A stretch of 64,000 bases of DNA from Deinandra increscens subsp. villosa (taxonomy: Eukaryota; Streptophyta; Magnoliopsida; Asterales; Asteraceae): assembly GCA_039602395.1 (NCBI GenBank), contig JBCNJP010000014.1, positions 744,001 to 808,000 of the forward strand. Direction: 5' to 3'. A program made the position numbers and the translations under genes. Below are positions 1-9,599 of the stretch, piece by piece; within the stretch, counting starts at the first letter, position 1, and each line of letters opens with the position of its first letter. Below the pieces are notes generated by a model. The model searched no databases. It saw only the letters and a list, made by a program, of their open reading frames with translations, and was not told where the DNA came from.

Positions 1-161
1 ATAATTCACTTGCAACCGGCTTTTAATTTCCACTGATCATTCCACTAACAAGTTTTATTTTATGGCATATAACCATTAAGTTTCAAATTTAGAGTAAAAA
101 AACAGAATTTCATTCCCCTTTTATTAATTATTTTCATGTGACGGAAAATGATAAATCCTTT
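1..161. other. Flank of copia element A, no gene seen
   Basis: AT-rich DNA with no recognisable gene. Its last five bases (157-161, CCTTT) are the left copy of the target duplication of the adjacent retrotransposon; the same sequence resumes at 6047. Confidence 0.6.
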
Positions 162-618
162 TGTAAAAATGTACAGATCTAACTCGTTCTCAACCCCAAA
201 TTATGACACAATCTCAAAGAACAAGAAGATCTGGATGAACTAACAGAAAAATACAAACAGATCTCAACCGATCATCAACAACATGATCGGAATCGAACAA
301 TAAACTCAAAAACTCAACGAATAGAACTCTGAACCCTAGAAAATTTCACAGGGACGAAGACGAAGAGCTTGTGAACGGTTTGACTGAGAAAAAATCTAAC
401 TCTATCGAAAATAAGCCTTAAGCAAGACTTAAATACAGGAACCCTAAACCTGTTATCCGAGCAGCTTCACTCATCTCTGCTTGAGCCCAATTTCCAGCTT
501 TACAAGCCCATTACTCTTTTAAGCCCAGTAGCTGTAATATAAAAAAAGACACAAACGATTAAGCCAAAAATATAAAATATATTTGATGTTTAGACTAATA
601 CATTTATTTATTTTAACA
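162..618 (-). repeat. 3' LTR of copia element A
   Basis: 457-bp direct repeat of 5589-6046. On the minus strand it begins TGTTAAAAT and ends TTTTTACA, so it has canonical TG/CA ends. It is the 3' LTR because the polypurine tract lies next to its right edge. Confidence 0.97.
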
Positions 619-627
619 TCCCCCCTT
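619..627 (-). other. Polypurine tract of copia element A
   Basis: On the minus strand the sequence reads AAGGGGGGA directly before the 3' LTR. This is the expected place and composition for the plus-strand DNA primer of reverse transcription. Confidence 0.85.
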
Positions 628-629
628 AG

Positions 630-2954
630 CTAAACAGCAAATATATCAAACATATTCATTTTTTTACACAAGTACTCAAGCTGACCAGCAGTCAACCCTT
701 TTGTAAACACATCAGCACATTGTTCCTGTGAGCTTATACTACACATTTTTATAAGACCATTTGCAATTTTTTCCCTCAAGAAAAAAAGATCAATATCAAA
801 GTGTTTTGTTCTTTCATGAAACACAGGGTTTGCAGTCATAGAAATTGCAGCAGTATTGTCGCAGAATACATTAACAGGTAAAGTAACAGCAATATTAAGC
901 TCAGACAACACATTTTTAACCCACATAAGCTCACAGGTAGCTGTGCTAATAGCCCTAAATTCAGCTTCTGCTGAAGACCTAGATACAGTGCTTTGTTTCT
1001 TTGACTTCCAAGAAATCAAGGAGTTTCCTAAAAAAACACAATAGCCAGTCACCGACTTCCTGGTGAATACACACTTAGCCCAGTCAGAATCTGAGTATAC
1101 AGTTAGATTCAAAGAGTCATTTTTCCCAATTAAAATACCTTTCCCTGGAGCAGATTTTAGATGCCTAAGGAGTCTAAGTGCTATATTGAGATGTGATTTC
1201 CTAGGACTATGCATAAATTGACTTAAAAACTGGACTGAATAGCAAATATCAGGTCTGGTGTGTGACAGATATATAAGTTTACCAACTAACTTTTGAAAAC
1301 CAGTTATATTATCAACTAATGGATCATGATTTTTAAAGTTATTTGTTAGGACATAATTCTGTTCTATTGGTATAGACACCGGTTTAGATCCACTTAAACC
1401 AAATTCACTCAATAATTCTAAACAATACTTTCTTTGAGTTAAGCATAATCCTTCACTTGTTTTATAAACTTCAAACCCAAGAAAGTATTTTAATTCTCCC
1501 AAATCTTTTATTCTGAACTTAGATTGCAGCAGAGTTTTAACAGATTCAATAGCATCATGACAATTTCCAGTAATTATTATGTCATCCACATAAACAAGTA
1601 ATATAGTCATAACAGTTTTATTTGAAGAAATAAACATAGAATAATCTGTTTTACTCTGAGAAAAACCATTTTCACACAGAACTCCCACTAACTTCTCATT
1701 CCACATTCTGGGGGCTTGTTTAAGACCATAGAGAGACCTATTAAGCTTACACACTTTATTTTTTCTATCCTGGAAATAACCCTCAGGTGGAATCATGTAA
1801 ACATCCTCATGAAGGTCTCCATATAAAAAGGCGTTATTTATATCTAATTGTGACAACTCCCAACCATTTTTTACAGCCAGATTTAGTACAATCCTAATGG
1901 TAGCAAGCTTTACAACAGGTGAAAAAGTCTCATCAAAGTCTATCCCCTCTTTTTGACTATAGCCTTTAGCCACAAGTCTAGCCTTAAACCTGTCAACCTC
2001 ACCTGATGACTTATACTTTACCTTAAAGACCCACTTACTACCTATGGCTTTTCTACCCTTAGGCAAATCAACTAAGGTCCATGTATTATTTCGGTTCAAG
2101 GCTTCCATCTCTTCATTCATAGCACAAACCCATCTCTCATCTTGTTTTGCCTCATAAAATGATTTAGGTTCCAAAACTTTAGTAAGATTTGAAACAAAGC
2201 TAACATTTTCGTTTGTTAATTTTGAGTAACTCAAGACTTTCTCCAGGCCATATTTCACAAAACTCCCCCCCACAACAAAATCTTGTAATTTTGTTGGCAG
2301 TTTGTGTGGTCGTGGAGTTCGTCTAAGAGTAGACTCAATACCCTCAGAGGAGTGATGTTCATCATCTAAGGCATCAACTGTCTCACCATCATCTCTGCCA
2401 CCACTAGAATCAGGGGACTGCTGTGTAACAACCTTGTCACCACTGTTATGTGCATCAGAAGAAGAAGGAACAGGATTACCAGAGTCACTAAGGACCTCCC
2501 CTTCATCATCGGGATTTCCACTTGAAGACTTTTGATCAAAAACAGTTTCAGACTCAGAAATGTTAAAAAATTTTATCCAATCGTCAACTTGAAAATCAGA
2601 TTCAAAATCAGAAGTTTTAAAAGGAAATATTGACTCATAAAACTTAACATCTCGAGAAAAAAATATAAGTTGTCTATCCAAACTCCATAATTTGTAACCT
2701 TTTTTCTCATTTGAATAACCAATAAACACAGATTTTTCAGCTTGACTACTGAATTTATCTTGATTATTTAACACAGTTGCAAAACAAAGACAACCAAAAA
2801 CCCTCAAGTGGTTAAGAGGAGGTTTATTATTAAACATCATTTCAAAAGGGGATTTGCCATTAAGAACAGAGGATGGAAGCCTGTTTATCAAATAAGTTGC
2901 AGTTAAAATACATTCAGGCCAGAATTTTAGGGGAATAGCAGACTGGAATAACAA
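630..2954 (-). CDS. Copia pol, C-terminal part: integrase end, reverse transcriptase, RNase H
   Basis: 774-residue open frame carrying the distal half of the copia polyprotein. Residues 1-110 are the C-terminal part of integrase (the NRLPS and FGC segments). About 270-520 is reverse transcriptase, with DINNAF at about 371, SLYGLKQAPRMWN near 407-419 and the active-site YVDD at 455-458. RNase H follows at about 618-760 with YSDSDW, SSAEAEF and the CDN motif near residue 699. All catalytic aspartates and the glutamate are visible. The first residue of this frame is only the first methionine after the frameshift; in the intact family this region continues directly from integrase. The stop lies 3 bp from the polypurine tract, as usual for copia. 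Confidence 0.95.
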   Translation of the reverse strand: MLFQSAIPLKFWPECILTATYLINRLPSSVLNGKSPFEMMFNNKPPLNHLRVFGCLCFATVLNNQDKFSSQAEKSVFIGYSNEKKGYKLWSLDRQLIFFSRDVKFYESIFPFKTSDFESDFQVDDWIKFFNISESETVFDQKSSSGNPDDEGEVLSDSGNPVPSSSDAHNSGDKVVTQQSPDSSGGRDDGETVDALDDEHHSSEGIESTLRRTPRPHKLPTKLQDFVVGGSFVKYGLEKVLSYSKLTNENVSFVSNLTKVLEPKSFYEAKQDERWVCAMNEEMEALNRNNTWTLVDLPKGRKAIGSKWVFKVKYKSSGEVDRFKARLVAKGYSQKEGIDFDETFSPVVKLATIRIVLNLAVKNGWELSQLDINNAFLYGDLHEDVYMIPPEGYFQDRKNKVCKLNRSLYGLKQAPRMWNEKLVGVLCENGFSQSKTDYSMFISSNKTVMTILLVYVDDIIITGNCHDAIESVKTLLQSKFRIKDLGELKYFLGFEVYKTSEGLCLTQRKYCLELLSEFGLSGSKPVSIPIEQNYVLTNNFKNHDPLVDNITGFQKLVGKLIYLSHTRPDICYSVQFLSQFMHSPRKSHLNIALRLLRHLKSAPGKGILIGKNDSLNLTVYSDSDWAKCVFTRKSVTGYCVFLGNSLISWKSKKQSTVSRSSAEAEFRAISTATCELMWVKNVLSELNIAVTLPVNVFCDNTAAISMTANPVFHERTKHFDIDLFFLREKIANGLIKMCSISSQEQCADVFTKGLTAGQLEYLCKKMNMFDIFAV

Positions 2955-2968
2955 AGATCTTGCAACAT

Positions 2969-5008
2969 TCAGTAGATGCCTGTGCTTCCTCTCAGCAATA
3001 CCATTTTGCTGAGGGGTATGAACACATGAAGTTTGGTGAAGGATGCCATTTGTAATAAAAACTGATGCATATTTTGATTTACAAATTCAGTACCATTATC
3101 ACTTCTAAAAACTTTAACAGCTTTACCAAATTGTGTTTGTATCAAATGCACATAGCTTTGAACACTTGAAAAAACATCATGTTTAGTTTTTAAAAAATAG
3201 ACCCAAACAGCCCTGCTGAAGTCATCAACAATAGTCAAAAAATACCTAAACCCATCCCTACTTGTGACCTTATAAGGCCCCCACACATCTAAATGAACAA
3301 GGTCTCCAACCATTTTTGATTTGTGGTCACTTAAGGGAAAGGGCTCCCTATGTTGCTTAGCCCTGTGACAAATGTCACAAGGAGATAAGAACACACTATC
3401 TTTGATGTTTAAAGAGTTGTGTAAAATTTTTAACACAGGATCTGCTGGATGTCCAAGTCTCATGTGCCATACATTAGTCATATTAGCAGAATTAACACAA
3501 ACCTCAGAACACATAGTAGTAGAACCACACATATACAAACCATCAATTTGTTTACCAGTCACAATTGTTTTCTTTGTGCACAAATCCTGAAGGTAACAAG
3601 CATGCTCATCAAAGAGTGTCATCAATTTATTATCTTTTGCAAGTTTATGAACAGAAATCAAATTAACAAAGTATTCTGGTACAACAAACACATCTTGTAA
3701 AATTACTTCATCCACCAATTTTAAATTTCCAATTTTTGTAACAGTAGACAAAGTCCCATTGGGGTGTTTAACTCTGATTCGAAACTCAGACACATTTACA
3801 AGATTAAACATATCTTTATCTGAAGTGACCATGTGCTGATTAGCACCTGAATCTATTACCCAACCAGAACTCCCAGTACCAGAAGTAAAAGCATACACGG
3901 AACTACTAAAGACATTGACACATGTATTTAAACCAGCCACTTTACCTCCCATATTTGTAATTTGTGAGGATTCTCCCTGCCCAGACTTATCTTCTAAAAG
4001 TCTTAAAAGTCTTGAAAACTGATCATGACTAAGAGAATTCACATTAAGAGATGAGCTAGGACAGCAATCAGTATTAGAACTGTTAACAGTTCCTTGTCTA
4101 CCCCCTTGAGTTACCCATTTACCATTCCTTTGTCTATACCCAGGAGGATATCCAATGAGTTCAAAACATTTATCAACTAAGTGACCAGTTTTATTGCAAT
4201 GTGTACATTTAATATTAGTATTAGGACCCTTATTTGGTCTCCTTGTGTTATCAGAAAATGGTCCAGACTTGGCTATAAACCCTGAAGTTTGCCCCTTAGA
4301 GCCTAAAGTACTTGTTCGATGTGACTCATCCCTAGAAATAGTAGCAAAAGCTGTTTTAAGAGTGGGAAGAGGGTCACGAGTAAGCAAGTTGGTTCTAACG
4401 GGCAAATAGACATCATCAAGACCCATAAGAAACTGCATGAGTTTAATAGAATCATTAAACTCACTATAAGACTTAAAAGCATCACAAGAACATACAGGTA
4501 ACTGAACCATATTATCAAACTGTTTCCACATAGTACTCAACTTATGATAATACTCAGCAACAGACAAACCATTATGTGACAGTGAATTAATTTTCTGATA
4601 CAAATTGAAAATCACAGAACCATCAATTTTATCATAAGTTTCCTTAAGGTCCTTCCAGACTTCTGAGGCAAGTTTGGAATAGACTTGCCCCCCATATAAC
4701 TCCTCACTAACAGAATTAAGAATCCACGTTAATACAACTGAATTACATCTGTCCCATTGATTAGCTAAAACATCATCATCAGTAGGTTTTAGGCATGTAC
4801 CATCTAAAAAACCTACTTTGTTTTTTACACTTAAGGCAAGTTTCAAGGCATTAGCCCAAACAGTATAGTTATCCACACCTTTAAGTTTAAAACTAATCAG
4901 AGTCAAAGTGCAAGAGTCACTCGCATGAAGATATAGAGGATCACTAGCTTCAATCTTGCTAACAAGAGTAGCAAATGAGCTAGGTTTATCCCCATCACCA
5001 TCAGTCAT
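2969..5008 (-). CDS. Copia gag, protease and integrase, truncated by frameshift
   Basis: 679-residue open frame. Residues 1-240 are a copia-type gag. A CCHC zinc knuckle runs from C268 to C281. The aspartic protease motif VIDSGANQHM has DSG at 386-388. The GAG-pre-integrase/HHCC zinc region has H515, H520, C544 and C547. The integrase core shows LDVWGP (D574) and RSDNG (D637). The third catalytic residue (E) is not in this frame: after about residue 651 the protein turns to unrelated sequence and stops, while the expected integrase continuation, including the HTPQQNG-like segment, is readable in the neighbouring minus frame. The lesion is a one-base shift in or near the A-run at 3057-3061. 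It may be a true mutation or a homopolymer error. Confidence 0.93.
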   Translation of the reverse strand: MTDGDGDKPSSFATLVSKIEASDPLYLHASDSCTLTLISFKLKGVDNYTVWANALKLALSVKNKVGFLDGTCLKPTDDDVLANQWDRCNSVVLTWILNSVSEELYGGQVYSKLASEVWKDLKETYDKIDGSVIFNLYQKINSLSHNGLSVAEYYHKLSTMWKQFDNMVQLPVCSCDAFKSYSEFNDSIKLMQFLMGLDDVYLPVRTNLLTRDPLPTLKTAFATISRDESHRTSTLGSKGQTSGFIAKSGPFSDNTRRPNKGPNTNIKCTHCNKTGHLVDKCFELIGYPPGYRQRNGKWVTQGGRQGTVNSSNTDCCPSSSLNVNSLSHDQFSRLLRLLEDKSGQGESSQITNMGGKVAGLNTCVNVFSSSVYAFTSGTGSSGWVIDSGANQHMVTSDKDMFNLVNVSEFRIRVKHPNGTLSTVTKIGNLKLVDEVILQDVFVVPEYFVNLISVHKLAKDNKLMTLFDEHACYLQDLCTKKTIVTGKQIDGLYMCGSTTMCSEVCVNSANMTNVWHMRLGHPADPVLKILHNSLNIKDSVFLSPCDICHRAKQHREPFPLSDHKSKMVGDLVHLDVWGPYKVTSRDGFRYFLTIVDDFSRAVWVYFLKTKHDVFSSVQSYVHLIQTQFGKAVKVFRSDNGTEFVNQNMHQFLLQMASFTKLHVFIPLSKMVLLRGSTGIY

Positions 5009-5576
5009 TTTTCAACAAGGCACAACAGTAATGCAATACAAACAAGCAAGATCAAATACCGCAAAAAAAGGCAATATCAGAAATCAGGCAATCAGGTAAT
5101 TCAAGAAATCAAACAATCAGGCAATACGCAACTAGACAATACCAGAAATCAGGCAAACAAGAAAAAAAAATGGAACGATCTCACCCTGTGCGCCTGAGTG
5201 TGTAACCTTCACTTAGGGTTACACAACTCAGGCAGGAAGGCTGATGAACCCGATTCAACACTGAACTGCACCTCCTTGCCTCCCTAACCTTCACTTAGGG
5301 TTAGGGTCTTCAAACGTTACGATAGTATCCTTCAACAGCAGCACCGTCAACCTTGCTTGAACCCAGATGAATAACCACCAATAAACCCTAGATCGGAAGA
5401 TGAAACAGCGGCAAGCGAATACTAACCAAAATCACAACAAAACACTCTCACTCTGAGAGCGAAGAACACAGATATTGTGATCGAAACACGAATTAGGGTT
5501 TGAGAGGAAAACCCTAACAAAAAACTCGAAGAACAGGAAGAAACCAGAGGACACAACACGAATCAAAGCCAAGACG

Positions 5577-5588
5577 GCTCTGATACCA
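5577..5588 (-). other. Primer binding site (initiator tRNA-Met), copia element A
   Basis: On the minus strand TGGTATCAGAGC follows the 5' LTR with no spacer. This is the standard complement of the 3' end of plant initiator methionine tRNA used by copia elements. Confidence 0.95.
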
Positions 5589-6046
5589 TGTAAAAATGTA
5601 CAGATCTAACTCGTTCTCAACCCCAAATTATGACACAATCTCAAAGAACAAGAAGATCTGGATGAACTAACAGAAAAATACAAACAGATCTCAACCGATC
5701 ATCAACAACATGATCGGAATCGAACAATAAACTCAAAAACTCAACGAATAGAACTCTGAACCCTAGAAAATTTCACAGGGACGAAGACGAAGAGCTTGTG
5801 AACGGTTTGACTGAGAAAAAATCTAACTCTATCGAAAATAAGCCTTAAGCAAGACTTAAATACAGGAACCCTAAACCTGTTATCCGAGCAGCTTCACTCA
5901 TCTCTGCTTGAGCCCAATTTCCAGCTTTACAAGCCCATTACTCTTTTAAGCCCAGTAGCTGTAATATAAAAAAAAGACACAAACGATTAAGCCAAAAATA
6001 TAAAATATATTTGATGTTTAGACTAATACATTTATTTATTTTAACA
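5589..6046 (-). repeat. 5' LTR of copia element A
   Basis: 458-bp direct repeat of 162-618. Next to the primer binding site, so it is the 5' LTR and would hold the promoter. An AT-rich TATATTTTATATTT stretch lies near its start on the minus strand and is a possible TATA region. Confidence 0.97.
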
Positions 6047-6051
6047 CCTTT

Positions 6052-6950
6052 CATTTGAATTATTTGAAACTCCAATCATAATAGTTTGACGGCAATTGTT
6101 ATCTAACAACATCAAGAAAAACAAAAAAATTGTTGGATCTGGATGATAGATGAATCGAACAATTGTCAAGTTAAATTTTAAAATTTAAAATTGATCACCA
6201 GAATGAAAAACATGGGGCAGAATAACGAAACCTAAACCGATTTATAATGATCGATGCATAAAAATGGAATCGGTATACATCGGCTTTGGTTGAAATCACG
6301 AAATAAATAAAGTGATTTCAAGATTGAATTGAAGTAATCAACATTAAGTCAGAATCAGAATAGCCTATCACTTAGAAATATTCCTACATGTGTAATCTGT
6401 AATGCTCCCTATTTGAAGAAACAAAAGATTTAATTTTAAGAACCACTTCACCCATGCTAGACTCATATCGTTCTACAGTTAGACGTGAATGTTTAAATAT
6501 GTGAAAAAACAAAAGTTTTAATTTTAAGCTTTGAAAACTTATAAGCGGTGTGAACTTAACTTGTGATTTATTGGTCAGCTCCACAAAATTCACCTGATTC
6601 GTACCTTTGTGTTTCTTCATTTATACCCGATACCGCTTAATATCCGACCCTAACCAGGTAGACATGACACATGTTCCATCCCCTAAGAAATCGAGTACTA
6701 ATTGAAAACTTTTTCTTCTTGTAGTTAGGTACAACTTTAGTTCCATTAACTCCATCCGGAACCGATTTGTATTCATAAACCGGTATGAAAACACCTAAAA
6801 TGTGCACCTCTTGGTGAATATCCAATTTTTCTCTTTTCTTTTACAACCAAATGATAATCATCTTTTTTTTTAACATAGAAAAAAATGATAATCATCTATT
6901 TGATAGTTTCAACTTTCAAACCTACCGTTCACTTGTTATAATTGATTTGT
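6052..6950. other. Intergenic, no gene recognised
   Basis: Continues the pre-insertion sequence of the left flank. Only short, compositionally unremarkable open frames are present. I see no repeat ends, RNA gene or conserved protein here. Confidence 0.5.
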
Positions 6951-6976
6951 GAGATGTGGGTGCTTTTTCGTCTTAT

Positions 6977-7047
6977 TGGGCCGAACATTATTTGGCCCAA
7001 GGATACCATTTACCTCCAACAAAACCCTAAACACACGACCATAAATA
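6977..7047 (+). promoter_or_regulatory. Site II and telo-box promoter motifs upstream of snoRNA candidates
   Basis: TGGGCC at 6977-6982 and its reverse complement GGCCCA at 6994-6999 are site II elements. AAACCCTAA at 7022-7030 is a telo-box, and ATAAATA at 7041-7047 is TATA-like. In plants the pairing of site II elements with a telo-box is typical of promoters of ribosomal protein genes and of snoRNA clusters. The motifs stand about 160-230 bp upstream of the first snoRNA candidate, on the same strand. A C/T-rich, leader-like stretch (ctctctcgatccccagcg) follows. That this is the promoter of the snoRNA unit is an inference from motif content and position. Confidence 0.65.
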
Positions 7048-7206
7048 CCCCTCTCTCGATCCCCAGCGGCCTTCGCAACCTAAACCTCGTCGCCGGAGAT
7101 CTACCGTTTTTAACGGCCTCTTCAATCTCCAATCACCAGGGTATATTCGTAACATTTATCCTACTAATGTGTTCATTTAACTTATGGTTCATCTTGTTTG
7201 TTTGTT

Positions 7207-7352
7207 AGTCCATCTTGGCAAAGCAGACGAGGCTTTTTTTGTCTATGAACTGTTTTGAATGCTAATGGACTTACACAAAATTTCAGTCTTTTACTGTTCT
7301 GGACTTCCAAACTTCTTGATGGGTGTTCCAAGTCATTCGGGCTGAAACATTA
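7207..7352 (+). ncRNA. Candidate H/ACA box snoRNA, copy 1
   Basis: About 146 nt with the hairpin-hinge-hairpin-tail plan. Hairpin 1 is closed by AGTCCAT (7207-7213) pairing with ATGGACT (7265-7271). The hinge holds ACACAA, which fits the H box ANANNA, from 7273. Hairpin 2 is closed by TTTCAG (7281-7286) with CTGAAA (7342-7347), and ACA follows at 7347-7349, three bases from the proposed end. H/ACA RNAs guide pseudouridylation of rRNA or snRNA with dyskerin, NHP2, NOP10 and GAR1. Support comes from a diverged second copy 217 bp downstream that keeps the closing stem, H box and ACA. The guide pockets could not be matched to a target by eye. A protein-coding reading is unlikely. Confidence 0.6.
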
Positions 7353-7423
7353 ACATTTCAGAAACATATAACCTTTTTTTATCTAACTTTGAAAAATACT
7401 ATGTTGTTGGAAAGACTTTTAAT

Positions 7424-7562
7424 AGTCCATCTTGGCGAAGCAGTTGAGCTCTTAGGCTATGAACGGCTTTGATTGCTAATGGACTTACATCAAAACTCAA
7501 TTTTTAACTGTTCTGGGGTTCCAGTTTTATGGGATAACCAGTTCATTCGGGTTGAAACAGTA
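7424..7562 (+). ncRNA. Candidate H/ACA box snoRNA, copy 2
   Basis: About 139 nt, a diverged tandem paralogue of the copy at 7207. The closing stem of hairpin 1 is unchanged (AGTCCAT 7424-7430 with ATGGACT 7479-7485). The hinge has ACATCA at 7487-7492, again fitting ANANNA although its bases differ. Hairpin 2 keeps ACTGTTCTGG and CATTCGGG, and the tail keeps GAAACA with ACA at 7557-7559. The segment CATCTTGGCGAAGCAG is nearly unchanged from copy 1, while the apical parts differ in sequence and length. This is the pattern expected for RNA under structural selection. Tandem snoRNA paralogues are common in plants. Spacer between the copies is about 71 bp. Confidence 0.6.
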
Positions 7563-8024
7563 GATGTTTATATAAAACATGTTCCACCCCTTTAATTTGA
7601 TATTTAACAATTTGATGATCTGCCCGTGCGTTGCTGCAGGTCATTGTATATGGACGTGTAAGTAGATGTCATTTCTTCACATAAAGAGGAATTTATCTAA
7701 TTGTTTACACAAATTGTGTTTACAAAAACTGATTTTGGTGACCCGTTGCATGTTGTGGTGGGCTATCCAAGTTTGTTGTTGTTTGACGTTGTGTCTTTAT
7801 ATGGTTGATCCGATAACACACAATAGGTAACATGAACAAATGCATACATATAAAATAACATCTTAAAGTAAACAAAGAGCACATACCATAAATTCTAAGC
7901 CTAATGAAGTATGTTGACACCTATAACCTAACAAGGATCTGACTCCAAAATATTGAGTTGCTCTAAATTAAAGTGGACTATAAACATAAATAGTAAGGGA
8001 ACATATGACAACCATAAGGGTGGG

Positions 8025-8091
8025 CAGTATACATGCCGATTTCATCTGTATGTATATGGCAACAATGATGTCGAACATGGCATGTATACTG
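8025..8091. repeat. 13-bp perfect inverted repeat
   Basis: CAGTATACATGCC (8025-8037) is the exact reverse complement of 8079-8091, with a 41-base loop. It could be the remnant of a small TIR element or a hairpin in RNA. No target duplication was seen. Confidence 0.55.
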
Positions 8092-8469
8092 TGTCCCCCT
8101 CCTTCGGCCTTGGCATAAACACCCCCCTCCCCCCCCCCCCCCCCCCTCAACGGTATTGTTTTGTCGAGTGATGCCGAGAGAAATCTGCCCGTTTTTTTCA
8201 ACCGTTACATACAACGGCTAGTTTTTTTTAATCAATCAAATACAAACACCAAAGTTTTTCTACACCTCTACTACTCTCTTAAACACACATTACTCTAGCC
8301 ACATATATGTGATGAAATGTTTAATATAGAATCAAACCGGACTAGATTAAGTGACCAATTGAGAACTGAATCATTAGAGCCGTCTTTGAGAATTTAAAAG
8401 AATTTGAGGGCTCGGGGCAAATAAAAATTTGGGCCTCTAAATATAAAGTTAATAACTCAAGTATTGTAG

Positions 8470-9090
8470 CAATATGTTTTAATTTAAATATTAATAATAA
8501 CCGGATTGGTTGGACGTGCCAGATTAGATTTAAAATTGCATGATGTCATAAATATTATAAAATTATAAAATATAGTTCTTTTAAAAAAACATTATATAAA
8601 TTTACATATTAAATTGAATAAATTGAAAGTTTAGAAGTTCACTTTTGTTATTAAGGTAGAAAAAGTATGAATTATAGAGAATTTATGTTTATCGTTTATG
8701 TTTTAAATAATTAACATATGGGCCTCTAAATAAAAAATCAATAACTTATACGGGTAAAGTTCATGTACAAACACAGAATTCACTATATTTTATAATTTTA
8801 TATGAATACTTTTTGTCGTTAGGTGACCCTCATGTGTATATACATAAATTAAAAGAAAAACACAAAATTACATAAGTAACCTTCATTTAATTGAAATTTA
8901 ATTGTTTTTTACATTCGTTTTTAAGTTTGTACAATAAAAATGGTTTGTAACAACATGTTCTAATTTAAATATTAATAATACCCGGATCAGTTGGACGTGC
9001 CAGATTTTATAAACCACATGACGTCATAAATATTATAAATTATAAAATATAGTTTTTAAAAACATTATATAAAATTTACATATTATATTG
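8470..9090. repeat. Direct duplication of about 150 bp
   Basis: The stretch 8470-8630 is repeated with modest divergence at 8951-9090. The shared core includes TTGGACGTGCCAGATT and a following stretch with gtcataaatattataaa. Both units lie in AT-rich transposon debris. Possibly an internal repeat of a degraded hAT-like element whose GC-rich ends are suggested near 8376 and 10640. Confidence 0.55.
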
Positions 9091-9216
9091 AAAGTTTAAA
9101 ATTTACATATAAAATTTATGTTATATCGTTTATGTTTCAAATAATAATAATAAGATACATGAGAAAAAAAGTAATAGTTTAAAACTATTACTTAAACTAG
9201 ATATAAGTATTTAAAA

Positions 9217-9589
9217 GGAAAATTGGAAATAAATAATCCCAAGTTTTCATGTTTGACCGGCAATAATCTCAACTTTTAAAATAGCTCCCAGTGGTCCCAA
9301 CTTTCACTATATTTACCTGTAATGGTCCTATAGCTAAAATTCCTAACTCCGTTAACTTCCTTGATGACATGGCACGTGACTTGGGAATTTTTTTTTTTAT
9401 AATTTCGAAATCTCCTATTAACCTACATGGCATCCACCTCATCAAGGGAGTTAACGTAGTTAATGATTTTAAAGATGGGACCATTACAGGTAAATATAGT
9501 GAAAGTTGGGACCATTGGGAGCTATTTTAAAAGTTGGGATTATTGACGGCCAAACATGAAAACTTGGGATTATTTATTTCCAATTTTCC
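9217..9589. mobile_element. MULE-type MITE with long terminal inverted repeats
   Basis: 373-bp foldback element. It starts GGAAAATTGG and ends CCAATTTTCC, and the two halves are complementary for most of their length. It is flanked by a perfect 9-bp target duplication TATTTAAAA (9208-9216 and 9590-9598). Long TIRs with a 9-bp duplication are typical of Mutator-like elements. It has no coding capacity, so it is non-autonomous. The larger element at 59131-60432 shares the same terminal motif. Confidence 0.88.
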
Positions 9590-9599
9590 TATTTAAAAC

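Larger units (their letters stand above)
162..6046 (-). mobile_element. Ty1/copia LTR retrotransposon A, very recent insertion
   Basis: A complete copia element in minus orientation. It is bounded by two LTRs of 457 and 458 bp that appear to differ by one base in an A-run, and flanked by a perfect 5-bp target duplication CCTTT (157-161 and 6047-6051). Next to the right LTR is a primer binding site matching the 3' end of initiator tRNA-Met; next to the left LTR is a G-rich polypurine tract. Gene order on the minus strand is gag, protease, integrase, reverse transcriptase, RNase H, which defines copia. The near-identity of the LTRs means insertion was very recent. Coding is split into two open frames by one frameshift in integrase, so this copy cannot make its own full polyprotein unless the shift is a sequence error. 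Confidence 0.97.
7660..9207. other. Intergenic, AT-rich, no gene recognised
   Basis: No supported gene. It contains a 13-bp inverted repeat (8025-8091), a poly-C run near 8121-8148, and the first part of the tandem duplication at 8470-9090. Short open frames around 7970-8210 come from the C-run and are not genes. Confidence 0.5.

Noticed and set aside
7605..7640. C/D box snoRNA starting at TTGATGATCTG
   Set aside because: A C-box-like TGATGA is present, but no D box (CTGA) or terminal stem was found at a suitable distance.
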